The notes: generated by a model not told the origin, from the sequence alone. A stretch of DNA of 64,000 nucleotides from Zizania palustris (GCA_019279435.1 JAAALK010000079.1:105939198-106003197); one strand, 5' to 3'. Shown: positions 9,747-20,690, numbered from the stretch's first letter. Made by a program: numbers and translations.

Positions 9747-10110
9747 GAGGGTCCAGAGACTAGCTCTGAGGAGCTCCGAAGGGAGCTCGAAGGCTAACTC
9801 CGGACAGGGCTCGAAGGCTAACTCTGAAGAAGGCCCGGAGGCTGGCTTCAAAGTTAGCCTGAGACTTAGCTTCTGGCGGTCTTCAAGGAATCTTGAGGGC
9901 TTCGCTCTGGAGGGCTCCGAGGGACCCCGCTCTAGAGGGCTTCGACGGGGCTTGGGGGCTCCGCCCCGGTAGGCTCCGAAGGGTACCTTGGAACCTAGAA
10001 ATAGCTTCTTTGGGAAGATACGGGCCTCGACAGTGCCGGGCTTCGGGCCGAAGGCTGTCTGAGGCTGACATCATTTGGCCCCTGTTCAAGGGAAGCCTAT
10101 TCACCCAACA

Positions 10111-10123
10111 GTAGCCCCTCGCG
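10111..10123 (-). other. Polypurine tract of element B
   Basis: Minus strand CGCGAGGGGCTAC adjoins the LTR. Element F has CGAGGGGCTAC at the same place. Confidence 0.85.
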
Positions 10124-10251
10124 TGCAGGCCTTCAGAATGAAGGGGTGTGCACGCCCTTGGGACAAATGACTGTTACCCTGCGCTGGGCCGCTTCGCTGA
10201 AGGCCCACGAAACAGTGGGTTTGGTCCATGACCGTCGAAATTCTTACCGCC

Positions 10252-10259
10252 TATAAATA
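10252..10259 (+). promoter_or_regulatory. TATA box of antisense gene in B
   Basis: TATAAATA lies 146 nt before the ATG at 10398. In element F the equivalent box at 48594 is 147 nt before its ATG, so promoter spacing is conserved although surrounding sequence has diverged. Confidence 0.75.
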
Positions 10260-10397
10260 GGGGTTTACCGCGTGCGGCTTCAGCACGCTCTCATTTTCTT
10301 TCTTCTTATTGCCTTACAACCTTCGCTCCGTTCTCCTCCTTGGCTTCACACGGAGCACCTTCGCTAGTTTAGCCCCTCGCGCCGAAGTCCCACCAAA

Positions 10398-13300
10398 ATG
10401 CCGAAGAAGGCAGTTTCGAAGTCTTTGGCCTTGGGCCCGGGTTCGAGCTCCGCCCAGCTGCAGGCGGCGCCGGCTGTGGCAGCGAAGCCTGCACCTAGGT
10501 GGCTGGGGCCGAGGGACCTTCGGACGCCCTCCGACAAATTCGAGCAGACGCTGGAGATGAGGGCCTCGATCTCCATGGAGGAGTCAGTCCGGAGGGCCTG
10601 CGAAGGGAGGATCGTAGCGAAGATCCAATCCAGGGTCCCGGAGAAGTCAGAGGCCGAGCCGAGGCCTCGGGCCGACGAAGTAGTTGTATTTGAGGCTTTC
10701 TTTGAAGCCGGCCTCCGGTTGCCAGCAGTGGGGATGCTGAGCGAAGTCTTGAGGGCTTACAACCTCGAACTTCCTCAACTCTCTCCCAATGCCATGGCGA
10801 GGCTCGCTGTTTTTGAGTGGGCCATGAGGGCCGAAGGGTGCGAGGTCCGCGCCGACGTCTTTGTCGCCCTCCACGACACAAACTGCCAACTGAAGCCAAG
10901 GGAGGGCTCGGACCGCGTCAAGAGGGCATTGTCCTTCGGCAGCGCCAACTTCCAGCTTCGGAGGGAGTTCCAAGATGCCTTCCCGGCGAGGGCTGTTAAC
11001 AACAAGTGGTACTCGAAGTGGGACTAGGAGTGGTTCTATGCCTCCATCGGCGCGAACTCTCCCCTTCGGAGTACCAATGCCCACATATTATACCGGCGCG
11101 AAGGGGTGGTGAAGACCAGCCCGGGCACCCTTCGCTTGAGGATCTCGCTTCTTCGGAGGGTGGCGGTGAAGATGAGCATGAGGGACCTCATGGAGGAGTT
11201 CATCACCCTCCGACTCAGCCCCCTCGCGCGTTCTTGGCCGGAGGGGCTCTTCCAAGCTTCGGGCCAAGGGGGACTAAGCGAGTTGGCCTTCGAATGCTTT
11301 GGTAAGGCCTCGAAAACTCTCCACTTTCATACTTCGCAAACTTCACTCTAACTTGAATTTTTATGAAGCCCATCTTGAAGTGAGGACTCCAGAGAAGGCC
11401 ATCGCGGCGGCGGAGCGCGTTGTGGGGACTCCGACACCAGAGGAGCAGGCCCAGCGCCTCGCTTCGGTGGGGTCTTGGGAGCATTGGAACAGGGTATGGA
11501 CCATGCTCGGCTTCGAGGTGTTCCCTGCCCTGCCGGACTTCTCCCACCTCGCAACTTCAGCGGCTGGTGCCAAGAGGAAGAGAGGGGACGACGACGAGCC
11601 TGAGAGTTCGAGGGCTCGGATGGAGGTCCCTGAGAGCGAGGTCCTTACTCCGGAGGAGGTAGCGGCGGAGCCCATGAGCGCTTCGTCTACTAAGAAGGCA
11701 GTGAAGGCTCCGATGACGACTTCGGTGGTGGAGGCCGACGCGCTCACCCCAGCCACCAAGAAGGCCACAGAGGCCTCGACGACGACGACTTCGGGCACGA
11801 AGGCCGACACGCCAGCCTCGCAGCGGAGGGACTGGGGGGCGCACATCGACCCCTTTCCTTTGAAGAAATATCTGACGAAGGTGAATCCTTCTAACATGCT
11901 TCTCTTTAATGTGCGGATCCTGATTTGGTCTTTTTTGCAGAAGGTGATGCCGGTGCGAGGCCCACTGCGGCGAAGCCTGCGAAGGACGATGCCAGTGCGA
12001 GGTCTACCGCCGTGAAGCCAGCAGAGGATGGCGCTGGTGCGAGGTCCGCCTCCACGAAGCAAGCAAAGGCCTCCGGCAGCAGCAGCAGCGGCAGCAACGG
12101 CAGTAGCTTGGAGTCTGACAGCTCCTCGTCTGAAGAAGACGGAGGCAGCGGCTGCGGCGAAGGGGACCCCCAAAGCGACGAAGAGGTCGATGTGGTGAAC
12201 CTAGGCCCTGCTTCGCCGAAGCCTGCCCAGGTGGCCGCGGTAGAGATTGTTCATCCTTTTCGGCCGAAGGGTGTCGTGATGGAGGTGGCAATCAACAACT
12301 TCCACGAGGCTTGTGCATCTGCGGAGGCTGGGGATTTGGTGGCTCAACTCAGCCATACGAACCCCACGGAGCTCTTCATCAGTGCGAACGAGGCTCTTGT
12401 GCGGGTGAGCGAAGTCCTACACCCTTCGAGCTATACTTTAATCCTCGACCAACACGATTTCTTGAATTCTTTCAGGCCTTCGCACTGAATGCAGCAGCTT
12501 CGACTTCTGCGGACGGGCGGATGACGCGCCTAGCAGAGGAAAAGGAGGCCCTCTGATGCGAAGTCTCAGTGGAGGCCGAGAAGCGAAGGCGGGCCGAAGC
12601 TTCAGCTGATACGGCGAGGGGTGAGGCTGATACGGTGAGGGCTGAGGCCGAGACGGCGAGGGCTGAGGTAAAGGCAGAAAAGGCTGCGTCCAAGGCGGCC
12701 AAGGCTGAGGCCAACAAGGCTAAGGAAGCATTGGCTTCGGAGTTGGACCGGCTCCGCGCGGAGCTCAAGGCAGCGAAGGACGCCGAGGCCCGACAGCCGA
12801 AGGAGAACTCTTCACTCCGCCAACGGGCTCAGAAGCTTGAAGACTTCGTCGTGGACAACCTTGATGAAGCCACTCAGAGTCTGACCGAAGTCCTCGAGCA
12901 GATAGGGACCGACTGCCGAGCTCTGGACTTCGGTGACCAAGATCCAATTGGGGATCGCGCCGAGTTCTTGAAGGTAGTAGCTTCGACGGCGGAGCAATCG
13001 CTGAAGGCCTTCGCCTTGATGGCCGGCCGAGTCACGGGCCAAGGAGTGTTGCAGATGCTTCATGACGCGGGGTGCGACCACCTCGGGGAAGCAACCTCCG
13101 TGACCCCGGTGGCCTTAAGGGGCCAACACTTGGTGACGCCTCCGACAGACATCCATGGAGCCTGGCAGCGGCTGTAGGAGCCCTGGATGGAGCAAGGCTG
13201 CGAAGCAGTCCTCGAACTTCAGAAGGCACTCCGCCTTCGCCGATCCAAAGCACCTGCTGCGTCCGATCGGCCTTCGACATCGACACCTCCACCTCCGAAG

Positions 13301-13863
13301 GTGTAGATCTCCTTAGGCTTCTTGTAATACTTAGCTGCAGGCTTGTAAAAACTTATCAGCTTATTAATATGAATGCGGGGGTTTCTTATACCTGCCCAGG
13401 CTTAGCCTCCGAATGTTGACTTCGAAGTACTTGAGGATTCTAAAGAACTTCAATAGTTGTGGGCAGTCCTCGAAGTAGCTAGGTCCGAAGGCCCCCCTCG
13501 GTTTAAGCTTCGGAGGGGACCTAACGGCGAATCCATCCCCGAAGTAGCTCAGGATCTGCTAGCCATTGTGAAGACGGAGTCTCTTCAGAGTTCTTCGTTT
13601 TTGCCTTCGCGAACGGTCTTAGCGGGCGACGAAGCTTTAGACTTCTCTGCCTTTGATACAGCACCACCTGCCTCGCTAACTCGCAGTGACCTGCAAGGTG
13701 GAGGACGAGGTCTGTGGGCTTCGGAGACTGGACGAGCCGGACGTGGGAGGGCAGGCTCCGACGAGGCTTCGTCCAGTCGAGGGGGCCCTGGCCGAAAGAA
13801 AGGCAAGCGAGGGTTGGGGCCTCGCACTCGATTCTTCTTAGGCTTAGATACAGACTACACGTA
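10398..13863 (+). pseudogene. Antisense gene homologue (Transposase_28-like), decayed, in B
   Basis: The first exon (10398-11301) aligns throughout with exon 1 of the gene at 48741: FEAFFEAGL, LPQLSPNAMARLAVFEWAMRAEGCE and FGSANFQLRREF-type blocks. It is broken by a TAG at 11025-11027. The donor at 11302 and acceptor ending 11368 keep the same phase as in F. Exon 2 (11369-11880) ends at GTGAAT, and an acceptor ends at 11940. Later blocks encode a serine/acid-rich stretch, an alanine-rich coiled coil (12487-13177, TGA at 12554, TAG about 13174) and a C-terminal block (13457-13863) ending RTRFFLGLDTDYT, matching the F terminus. The exon 2-3 phase no longer fits. The family resembles Pfam 'putative gypsy type transposon' proteins. 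Function is unknown. Confidence 0.8.
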
Positions 13864-15128
13864 GCTTTGTAGTCGAAGTACATTTGTAACATACTTCTCA
13901 ATTATCATTCAATGAATGGAGTTTATTGTATTTGCATACTTCGTCTGCATGCTTCGCATTGCCTGATGACTTCGAACATTTTAGCTTGTCACGCTCGTAC
14001 TGCGTATTCGCACACCTCGCATACATGCTTCCCCCCTTGCTCGTGGCAGCTAGGGACTTAGCCATTGCTGGTGCGGGCAATAAAAATGCGGAGGGGTGCG
14101 CCTTTTTGGCGGCTTCGGATGCTTGAAATGTACTGAGCAAAGGCCTCTTTTGGGCTTCGACTGTGTTAATTTGGAGCGAAGCAAGGCTTCAGCGTAGCCA
14201 ATTTAAGCGAAGCATGCTTCGGCATGCTAGGATTTGGATGTTGTACGCGAGCAAGGCTCTGAAACGCACTCAGATTTTTAAGCGAAGCATGGCTTCGACA
14301 TGCTTGATTTTTAGCTTAAATCACGTCACGCGAAGCGAGGCCTCGGTGTGTGTTTAGATAGCGAAGCAAGGCTTCTAGAGCTTGGTCCTGTAGTGAAAAG
14401 GATATTTGGTGTGGATTCACCAAACCTGTGATTTTGAGCCACCTTCGACTCTGAGCCACCTTGACTCTGGGTCACTTTCGACCCTGGGTCACCTTCGACC
14501 CTGGGATGCTTCGGGTGTGGAACCCGAAATCACTGGACGCATCGGGCCAGTGGCCCGGAGTCCTTGGACGCATCGGGCCAGTGGCCCGGAGTCCTTTTAG
14601 CCCACTGCTACGGGCCCGGAGGCACTGTGTAGCCTTTGGAGGGGTGCTCCGGATTTTGTAAAGCGAAGCGAGGCTTCGGATTTTAAATAAGGCGAAGCGA
14701 GGCTTTGGGTTTTTGATAAGGCGAAGCAAGGCTTTGAATTTTTTCAATAAGACGGGGCAGAAATTTGCTTTAAAGGCGAAGCAGGGCTTCGAATTTCAAG
14801 GCGAAGCAGGGCTTCAAATATATATCAAAGTAATTGCGACATTGTACATCGAAGTGGTACTTCAGATAGTGGACATACCTCATAAAGTGGATGAAGGTTG
14901 GCCTCGTAGCCCCTTGGGCTTTGACGACCTTCGATGCATGAAGCGGAGCCCCCTGCTATAGGGTGAGCTCCGGTATGTGAAGGGTAAGGGAAGGCGAAGA
15001 GGGCCTTCGAGCAGCACCCGAAGCCCCTTGCCGAAGGGTGCGTGAAGCGAGAAAGCTTCGAAGCTCTCCCCCTCAAGCGTACTTCGAGTTGCAGACAGTG
15101 GCAGAGAACTTAGCTTTTTGGCCTAAGA
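13864..15128. repeat. Repeat-rich 3' flank of B antisense gene with GAAGC/GCTTC hairpins
   Basis: Between the antisense gene and the primer site lies a patchwork of short repeats. At least eleven copies of a near-palindromic 'gcgaagcRaggcttcg' occur between 14160 and 14820. There are four or five 'ccttcgaccctgggtca' units (14440-14512) and a duplicated about 34-bp block with 'acgcatcgggccagtggcccgga' (14535-14595). Each gcgaagc...gcttcg copy can form a short hairpin. No coding signal is seen. In element F this interval is occupied by the minisatellite and gag-pol. Confidence 0.8.
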
Positions 15129-15146
15129 TCCCCACGGACGGTGCCA
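15129..15146 (-). other. Primer binding site of B (tRNA-Asp-like)
   Basis: Minus strand TGGCACCGTCCGTGGGGA, 2 nt inside the LTR. Its 5' half matches the complement of the plant tRNA-Asp 3' end (TGGCGCCGTT...) except for one base. Confidence 0.75.
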
Positions 15147-15148
15147 AC

Positions 15149-16130
15149 TGTTGTAGCAATTGTGTTAGCTACAACACAGGTTTTGTATGTGTGTATATGA
15201 TGTGTAGAATGAACCTCGATGGGTTCTCTCAGAGGGAGAAGGCGTTTATACTGGTTCGGACCTCCCCTAGGGGATAATAGCCCTACGTCCAGTTTGTGGT
15301 GGATTTGGCATGGTATGCCTTTGTGTGGAGAAAAGAACTCTAGGGTCTCATGGCCCCCTCGAGCGTGTGTCCTGTTACAAGGGCTTGGCCCTGTTTTTAT
15401 AGGCACGCGGGCCAAAGGAAAAGACCGGGATGCCCCCTATGAGCCCTAGGCTCGTAGGGGCAAAGAGGGGAAAAGGAGCTAGCTACGGTACAAAAGTGTT
15501 TTACAGCTTTACAGACGTGTCAGGTAACGTCACATCTTGACCAGCTAGACGACAAACTATGGACAGAGGGGACCCTGGTACGACTTCTTCACTGCAGCGG
15601 GGCGTAAATATCTTCTGGGTTCGGAGTAGGGCCAGAGCTCCGAATCCGGGGCTCCGAACTGGGGCCTCCGAACTGGGGGCCTCCGAACTAGGGCCTCCGA
15701 ACTAGGGGCCTCCGAACCGGGGCCTCCGAACTGGGGCCTCCGAACTAAGCCTCCGAACCGGCCGGAGAGGGTCCGGAGACTAGGTCTGAGGAGCTCCGAA
15801 GGGAGCTCGAAGGCTAACTCCGGACAGGGCTCGAAGGCTAACTCCGAAGAAGGCCCAGAGGTTGGCTTCGAAGTTAGCCTGAGACTTAGCTTCTGGCCAT
15901 CTTCAAGGAATCTTGAGGGCTTCACTCTGGAGGGCTCCGAGGGACCCCGCTCTAGAGGGCTTCGACGGGGCTTGGGGGCTCCGCCCCGGTAGGCTCCGAA
16001 GGGTACCTTGGAACCTGGAAATAGCTTCTTTGGGAAGATACGGGCCTCGACAGTGCTGGGCTCCGGGCCGAAGGCTGTCTGAGGCTGACATCATTTGGCC
16101 CCTGTTCAAGGGAAACCTATTCCCCTAACA
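15149..16130 (-). repeat. 5' LTR of element B
   Basis: 982 bp, TGTTGTAGC...CCCCTAACA on the plus strand. It is next to the primer site, so it is the 5' LTR in element (minus) sense. A TATA-like CTATAAAAA (minus) lies at 15402-15394. Over the first 245 bp it differs from the other LTR at several positions (about 2-3% by eye), older than element F. Confidence 0.92.
15635..15764. repeat. CCGAACYGGGGCCT minisatellite in B LTR, array 3
   Basis: The shorter array, in the unduplicated 5' LTR. Confidence 0.9.
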
Positions 16131-16135
16131 GTTAC
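16131..16135. other. TSD of element B, right
   Basis: gttac directly after CCCCTAACA, pairing with 8541-8545. Confidence 0.95.
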
Positions 16136-19050
16136 ACTTTCCTTGGTTTCCAAGATCTTGATGGGTTTCTCGATGTAGGTCAAATCTTCTTGTACGTTGA
16201 GTTGTTGAAGATCGGCTTGCTCGGTGGGCACACGAAGACACTTCTTCAACTGAGAGACATGGAACACATCGTGAACTCCTGCCAATGATGGAGGTAGCTC
16301 AAGTTGATATGCCACTTCTCCTTGCCATCAGAGGATCTGAAAAGGTCCGACGTAACGGGGTGCTAGCTTGCCTTTCATGTTGAACCTTTGAGTGCCACGA
16401 AGGGGAGTGACTCAGAGATAGACATAATCGCCCTCCTCAAAGGTTAGGTCTCTTCGACGGTTATTGGCATAGCTCTTTTGTCGGGACTGAGCTATCTTTA
16501 ATCGATCCCTTATGATCTTGACCTTCTCTTCAGCTTCTCTCAATATATCTATCCCAAACAGCTGCGACTCTCGGGTCTGATCCCAGAGCAGCGGTGTTCT
16601 ACACTTACGCCCATAAAGCGCTTCGAACGGGGACATTTGCAGGCTGGCTTGATAGCCATTGTTGTAGGAGAACTCCGCGTAGGGCAAGTTTTTGTCCCAC
16701 ATTCCGCCAAAGTCTAGAGCACAAGCTCTAAGCATATCTTCCAATATCTGGTTGACCCTTTCGGTTTGACCGTTGGTCTGTGGATGATAGGCGGTGCTAA
16801 AGTTCAGCCGGGTGCCGAGTTCCTCTTGAAGGTTCTTCCAAAACTTGGAGGTAAACTGACTCCCACGGTCAGATATGATCTACTTAGGAACTCCATGCAT
16901 GCACACGATCCGGGTCATATACAACTCAACCAACTTGGCGATAGTGTAAGTTGTCTTGATAGGGATGAAGTGAGCCACCTTGGTGAGTCGGTCTATGATC
17001 ACCCAGATAGAGTCATGACCAGCTTGGGTCCTAGGCAGTCCCGTGATGAAGTCCATTCCTATTTCTTCCCACTTCCATTCGGGGACCTTGAGGGGTTGCA
17101 ACAGTCCAGCAGGTCATTGGTTCTCCGCTTTGACTCGCCGGCATGTGTCGCAGATGGCCACATACTCAGCTATTTCTCTCTTCATGCTGACCCACCAATA
17201 TTTTTCCTTCAGATCTTGATACATCTTGGTACTCCCGGGATGTATGGATTATAGATTATCGTGGACTTCTTGAAGGATGAGGGTCTTAAATTCGGGCTTG
17301 TCTGGCACACATATCCGGTTTCCGAACCAGATGGTACCATGCTCGTCCTCGGAGAATTCGGGGGATTTACCCTTCCTCATGTTCTGTTGGATCTCCACGA
17401 TGTCTGGGTCTTCCTTCTGCCTTTCTCGGATCTGGTCTATCAAGAGAGGCCTAGACTCCAAGGCAGCGAGGTACGCTCGGTTGGTGATCCCTAGATTCAA
17501 CCTTTCCATCTCCTTGTATAGCAAAGGATCCTGGTCCTGAATCATGACGGTATTGCAGTACCCTTTTCGACTGAGGGCGTCTGCCACCACATTTGCCTTG
17601 CCTGGATGATAATGGATGCCCATGTCGTAATCCTTGATCAGTTCCAACCATCTCCTTTGCCTGAGGTTCAGGTCCGGTTGGGTGAATATGTACTTGAGGA
17701 TCTTGTGGTCGGTGAAGATCTCGCACCGATTTCCCACAAGGTAATGTCTCCATATCTTCAAGGCATGAACCACGACTGCTAACTTCATGTCGTGGGTCGG
17801 GTAGTTTAGCTCATGCGGTCTAAACTGTCGGGAGGCGTAGGATATCACCTTCCCATCTTGCATTAAGACACATCCCAAACCTTGGCGAGAAGCATCGCAG
17901 TAGATGTGGAAGTCTTTTTTGATGTCTGGCAGGGTCAGGATTGGGGCTGACACGAGCTTCTTCTTGAGGGTCTGGAAGCTTTCTTCACAATCCGGGGTCC
18001 ATTCAAACTTTACTTCCTTTTGCAATAGTCTGGTCATAGGTCTAGCGATCTTTGAAAAATTCTCGATGAATCGGTGGTAGTATCCGGCCAATCCGAGAAA
18101 ACTCCGGATCTCGGTCACGGTCGTGGGCTGCAACTAGTTGGTGACCGCTTCCACAGTGGTCGGGTCCACTGCTATTCCTCCAGCAGAAATGACATGACCG
18201 AGGAACTTCACCTCAGACGACCAAAATTCGCACTTGCTGTATTTGGCGTACAATTGTTGTTTCCTTAGCTTTCCGAGGGTCAGACGGAGGTGAGTTTCGT
18301 GTTCTTCCTTGGTCTTGGAATAAACGAGGATATCGTCGATGAATACCATGATGAACTTATCCAAGAACTCCATGAATACATTGTTCATCATGTTCATGAA
18401 AAAGGCAGGGGCATTCGTGAGTCCGAACGACATCACAGTATACTCGTAGAGTCCATAGTGGGAGGTGAAGGCAGTCTTGGGTATGTCCTCTTCTCTAATC
18501 CTCAATTGGTGATAACCTGACCTGAGGTCAATCTTGGAAAGCACCGAGGATCCCTTCAGTTGATCGAACAGGTCGTCGATCCGAGGCAATGGGTACTTGT
18601 TCTTGATGGTTACGTCGTTCAAGGCTCTATAGTCCACGCACATCCTTTTGGTCTTGTCCTTTTTCATGGCAAAGATGATCGTGCACCCCAGGGTGAGATA
18701 CTCGGTCGGATGTACCATTTCTGCTCTAGGTCTTCGATGTTGCTCTTGACTTCGGCTAGCTCATTGGCGGCCATCCGGTATGGGCGCTTGGAGATTGGAG
18801 TGGTCCCGGGGACAAGTTCGATTCTGAATTCAATGTCCCGCTTGGGAGGCATTCCTGGTAGGTCCTCGGGGAAGACATCCATAAACTCCTTGACTATGGG
18901 TACTTCTTCAAGGGCTAGCGAATGAAGGGATGCTTCGAGGGGTTTGCGGCCGGTCATTCGAAAGGTGACGGCTTCGCCTTCAGGGTTGGTTACTGTTACA
19001 GACTTATTGGCACAGTTGATCACTCCCTTGTGCTTCATCAACCAATCCAT
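16136..19050 (-). pseudogene. Element C pol: protease end, RT, RNase H, integrase
   Basis: Read leftward from 19050. The protease/RT linker contains FMDVFPEDLPGMPP. RT (about 18720-18150) has KIDLRSGYHQL and VFIDDILVYSK, so the catalytic aspartates are present. RNase H has YCDAS and FTDHK, but the usual THDLEL is THDMKL, so the catalytic glutamate is lysine. The integrase core includes GMDFITGLPR (first Asp), SDRGSQFTS and a DGQTERVNQ-like segment in the interrupted stretch near 16750-16880. A chromovirus C-terminal segment includes GVHDVFHVSQLKK. There is one frameshift near 18690 (gag/protease frame to RT frame) and stops at about 18134, 17247, 17119, 16880 and 16410. The element is non-functional. 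Confidence 0.9.
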
Positions 19051-19113
19051 CCCTAGGATGAGGTCGAGTCCGGTACACTTAATGAGGACTGGCTCGGCAC
19101 GGAACAGTACCCC

Positions 19114-20250
19114 TTAGATCTCTATCTTGACCTTGGGGCTGTATAGGTGGGCTAAGGCTTTATTGCCTGGAGTGGCAATCATCATGGGGACTGATAGAGG
19201 GAGTACTTCCAAGTCGTTGGTTTTCACAAAATCTTCCGAGATGATAGAGTGTGTTGCTCTAGAGTCAAATAATATTATAGCCGGTATGGAATTTGCAGTA
19301 AACGTACTGAGCACGACTTCGGGAGCCTCCTGAGCTTCCTCCGCAGTGATGTGGTTGACGCGGGCATGAACTGCCTGGTTGGGTGCCGCACCTTGGGGCT
19401 GCTTGGGGTGAGGACACTGGTGCGAATAGTGCCCTTCCTTCCGGAAGTTGAAGCAGACGACCGGCCTCCCTTGGTGATCCTTCAAGACCAGGGCCTTGGC
19501 GGTGGACGTTGGCTGAGTGGCCGGAGCTGGTGGAGCGGGGCAGGGATGCCCGACATTAGATCCATCGGTGGTGTGAGGTGGCCTGTAGGCGGGCCGAGGA
19601 TGGTAGGCGGGCGCTGGTGGCAGAGGGATGAAGTGGGGCCTCTGGGAATTCGCCTGTTGATGCTTGAAGGCGATCATCTTCCTCTTCTTGAGGTCCAACT
19701 TGTTCTGCTCAGTCTCTTGGATGAGCGCTTTATTTACTAGCCGTTGGAAGTCGGCGTAGTCGGTGGCGACGAGCTGGATGGACAGCTCATCTTTAAGTCC
19801 CCGGAGGAACTTGGCCTAGCGAAGGGCGTCGGTCCGCACCTCTTCTGGCACGTAGCGAGCCAGTCGGTTGAACTCATGGAGGTACTACATGACGGTTCGG
19901 TTGCCCTGTTGCAGGTCGCGGAACTCCTGCTGCTTGACCGCGATGACTCCTGCGGGGACGTGGGCGGCACGAAAGGCGATAGCGAACTCCGCCCATGTCA
20001 CCACGTGGTCCGCGGGCTGGGACTCACGGTAGTTGTCCCACCACTCTGCGGCCGGACCCTGGAGCTGGTGTGTGGCGAAGGCCACTCTCTCCCGGTCGGT
20101 GCAGGGGAGGAGGTCCAGCTTCTTCCCAATAGTGCGGAGCCAATCTCCGGCCTCCATGGGGTTGGTGGTGCTAGAGAAGATGGGTGGGCGCACGCGCACA
20201 AACTCCGAGAGTTGGGGAGCAGTAGCGGGTGCTGGTGCGCGAGGGGAACA
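19114..20250 (-). pseudogene. Element C gag and protease start
   Basis: The capsid-like part contains MEAGDWLRTIGKKLDLLPC and QLQGPAAEWWDNYRE. Then come stops (about 19884, 19816), a basic proline-rich linker and a knuckle CFNFRKEGHYSHQC, in which the second cysteine of the CCHC motif has become phenylalanine. Next is a protease-like segment with ILFDSRATHSII, where the usual DSGATHSF-type glycine is arginine. The N-terminus is lost at the junction with element X near 20215-20250. Together these changes make both RNA packaging and proteolysis unlikely. Confidence 0.85.
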
Positions 20251-20690
20251 ATGCTCTTTCTCCTCTTAGGAGGCCTGGCTTCAGAAAGTAGGATGGTAGA
20301 GACATTAGTTTTTGTACTAAAGTCCCCATGGATGGCACCAAGTGTTGGCGTAAAAGATTACGCTAACATGTTTGAATAGCCTCGAAGGGCTAATTGAGAG
20401 GAAATATTGACCTCAAGCTGGACCAGGCCTACGAATAGGATAATAGCCTTAGATCAGTTCGAAGTCTCTTGTTACGTGAATTAATGTCTCTATTATAGTA
20501 GAAGGCAGGGGTATTTATAGGTAGAGATCAAACAGGGAAATATTTCTCTATCCTCTATTAATAAGGCCCCTTAGGGGTAAAATGGTAAGTCGACGCGTGA
20601 ACACTTGGATAAAGCAAACATCTTGTCATGTTTTGCGGCCTCCCTATTTTAGGATGATTAAAGGCTCAGGGTTCCTCCTCATGCACCATT
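20215..20690 (-). mobile_element. Element X: Tat LTR/PBS stub fused to element C gag
   Basis: In minus sense: a partial LTR (about 20690-20343, tip TGTTGGCGTAAAAGATT on the plus strand, same layout as the F LTR), a 2-nt spacer, the primer site, a leader of about 45 nt and the first codons of a gag (PPKRRKS, cf. MPPKRSAP of F). The start codon equivalent is AGG at 20276-20274. After about a dozen codons the sequence becomes element C gag in another frame. A minus-sense TATA (CTATAAATACC, near 20520-20508) is present in the LTR. Confidence 0.75.
20323..20340 (-). other. Primer binding site of X (tRNA-Asp-like)
   Basis: Minus strand TGGTGCCATCCATGGGGA, 2 nt from the LTR tip at 20343. Divergent from the F version at three positions, probably by C-to-T decay. 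Confidence 0.65.

Larger units (their letters stand above)
8546..10110 (-). repeat. 3' LTR of element B, enlarged by internal duplication
   Basis: This 1565-bp LTR compares with 982 bp for its partner at 15149-16130. The extra length is a tandem duplication with period 539 bp (8791-9329 and 9330-9868) that also doubles the minus-sense TATA box (8791-8799 and 9330-9338) and a 15-17-bp minisatellite. LTRs are identical at insertion, so this change arose afterwards, or the partner lost one copy. Confidence 0.9.
8546..16130 (-). mobile_element. Element B: non-autonomous Tat-type element carrying only an antisense gene
   Basis: The element has TG...CA ends, a perfect 5-bp TSD gttac (8541-8545 and 16131-16135), a tRNA-Asp-like primer site (15129-15146, minus) and a polypurine tract (10111-10123, minus). 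Element sense is therefore minus. The internal 5.0 kb contains no recognisable gag, protease, RT, RNase H or integrase. Its only coding content is a decayed plus-strand gene homologous to the antisense gene of element F (10398-13863), plus repeat arrays. It would need enzymes supplied by an autonomous Tat relative, perhaps the F family, which has a near-identical primer site. Confidence 0.92.
5014..20250 (-). mobile_element. Element C: decayed Tekay/Del-like chromovirus
   Basis: Element sense is minus. From right to left: gag (20250-19114), protease/RT/RNase H/integrase (19050-16136), chromodomain (split by element B, finishing at 8426), polypurine tract (8400-8382) and 3' LTR (8381-5014). 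The 5' LTR, primer site and gag N-terminus are missing. At about 20215-20250 the sequence switches to the leader of element X. One frameshift and several nonsense codons show that it is dead. The chromodomain and gag/pol motifs place it among chromoviruses, and Tekay/Del is my best guess. Confidence 0.88.

Noticed and set aside
12311..12556. Independent plus-strand gene in element B
   Set aside because: Only the part after about 12487 is coding. It is an exon of the decayed antisense gene, while the upstream half is out of frame intron/exon overlap.
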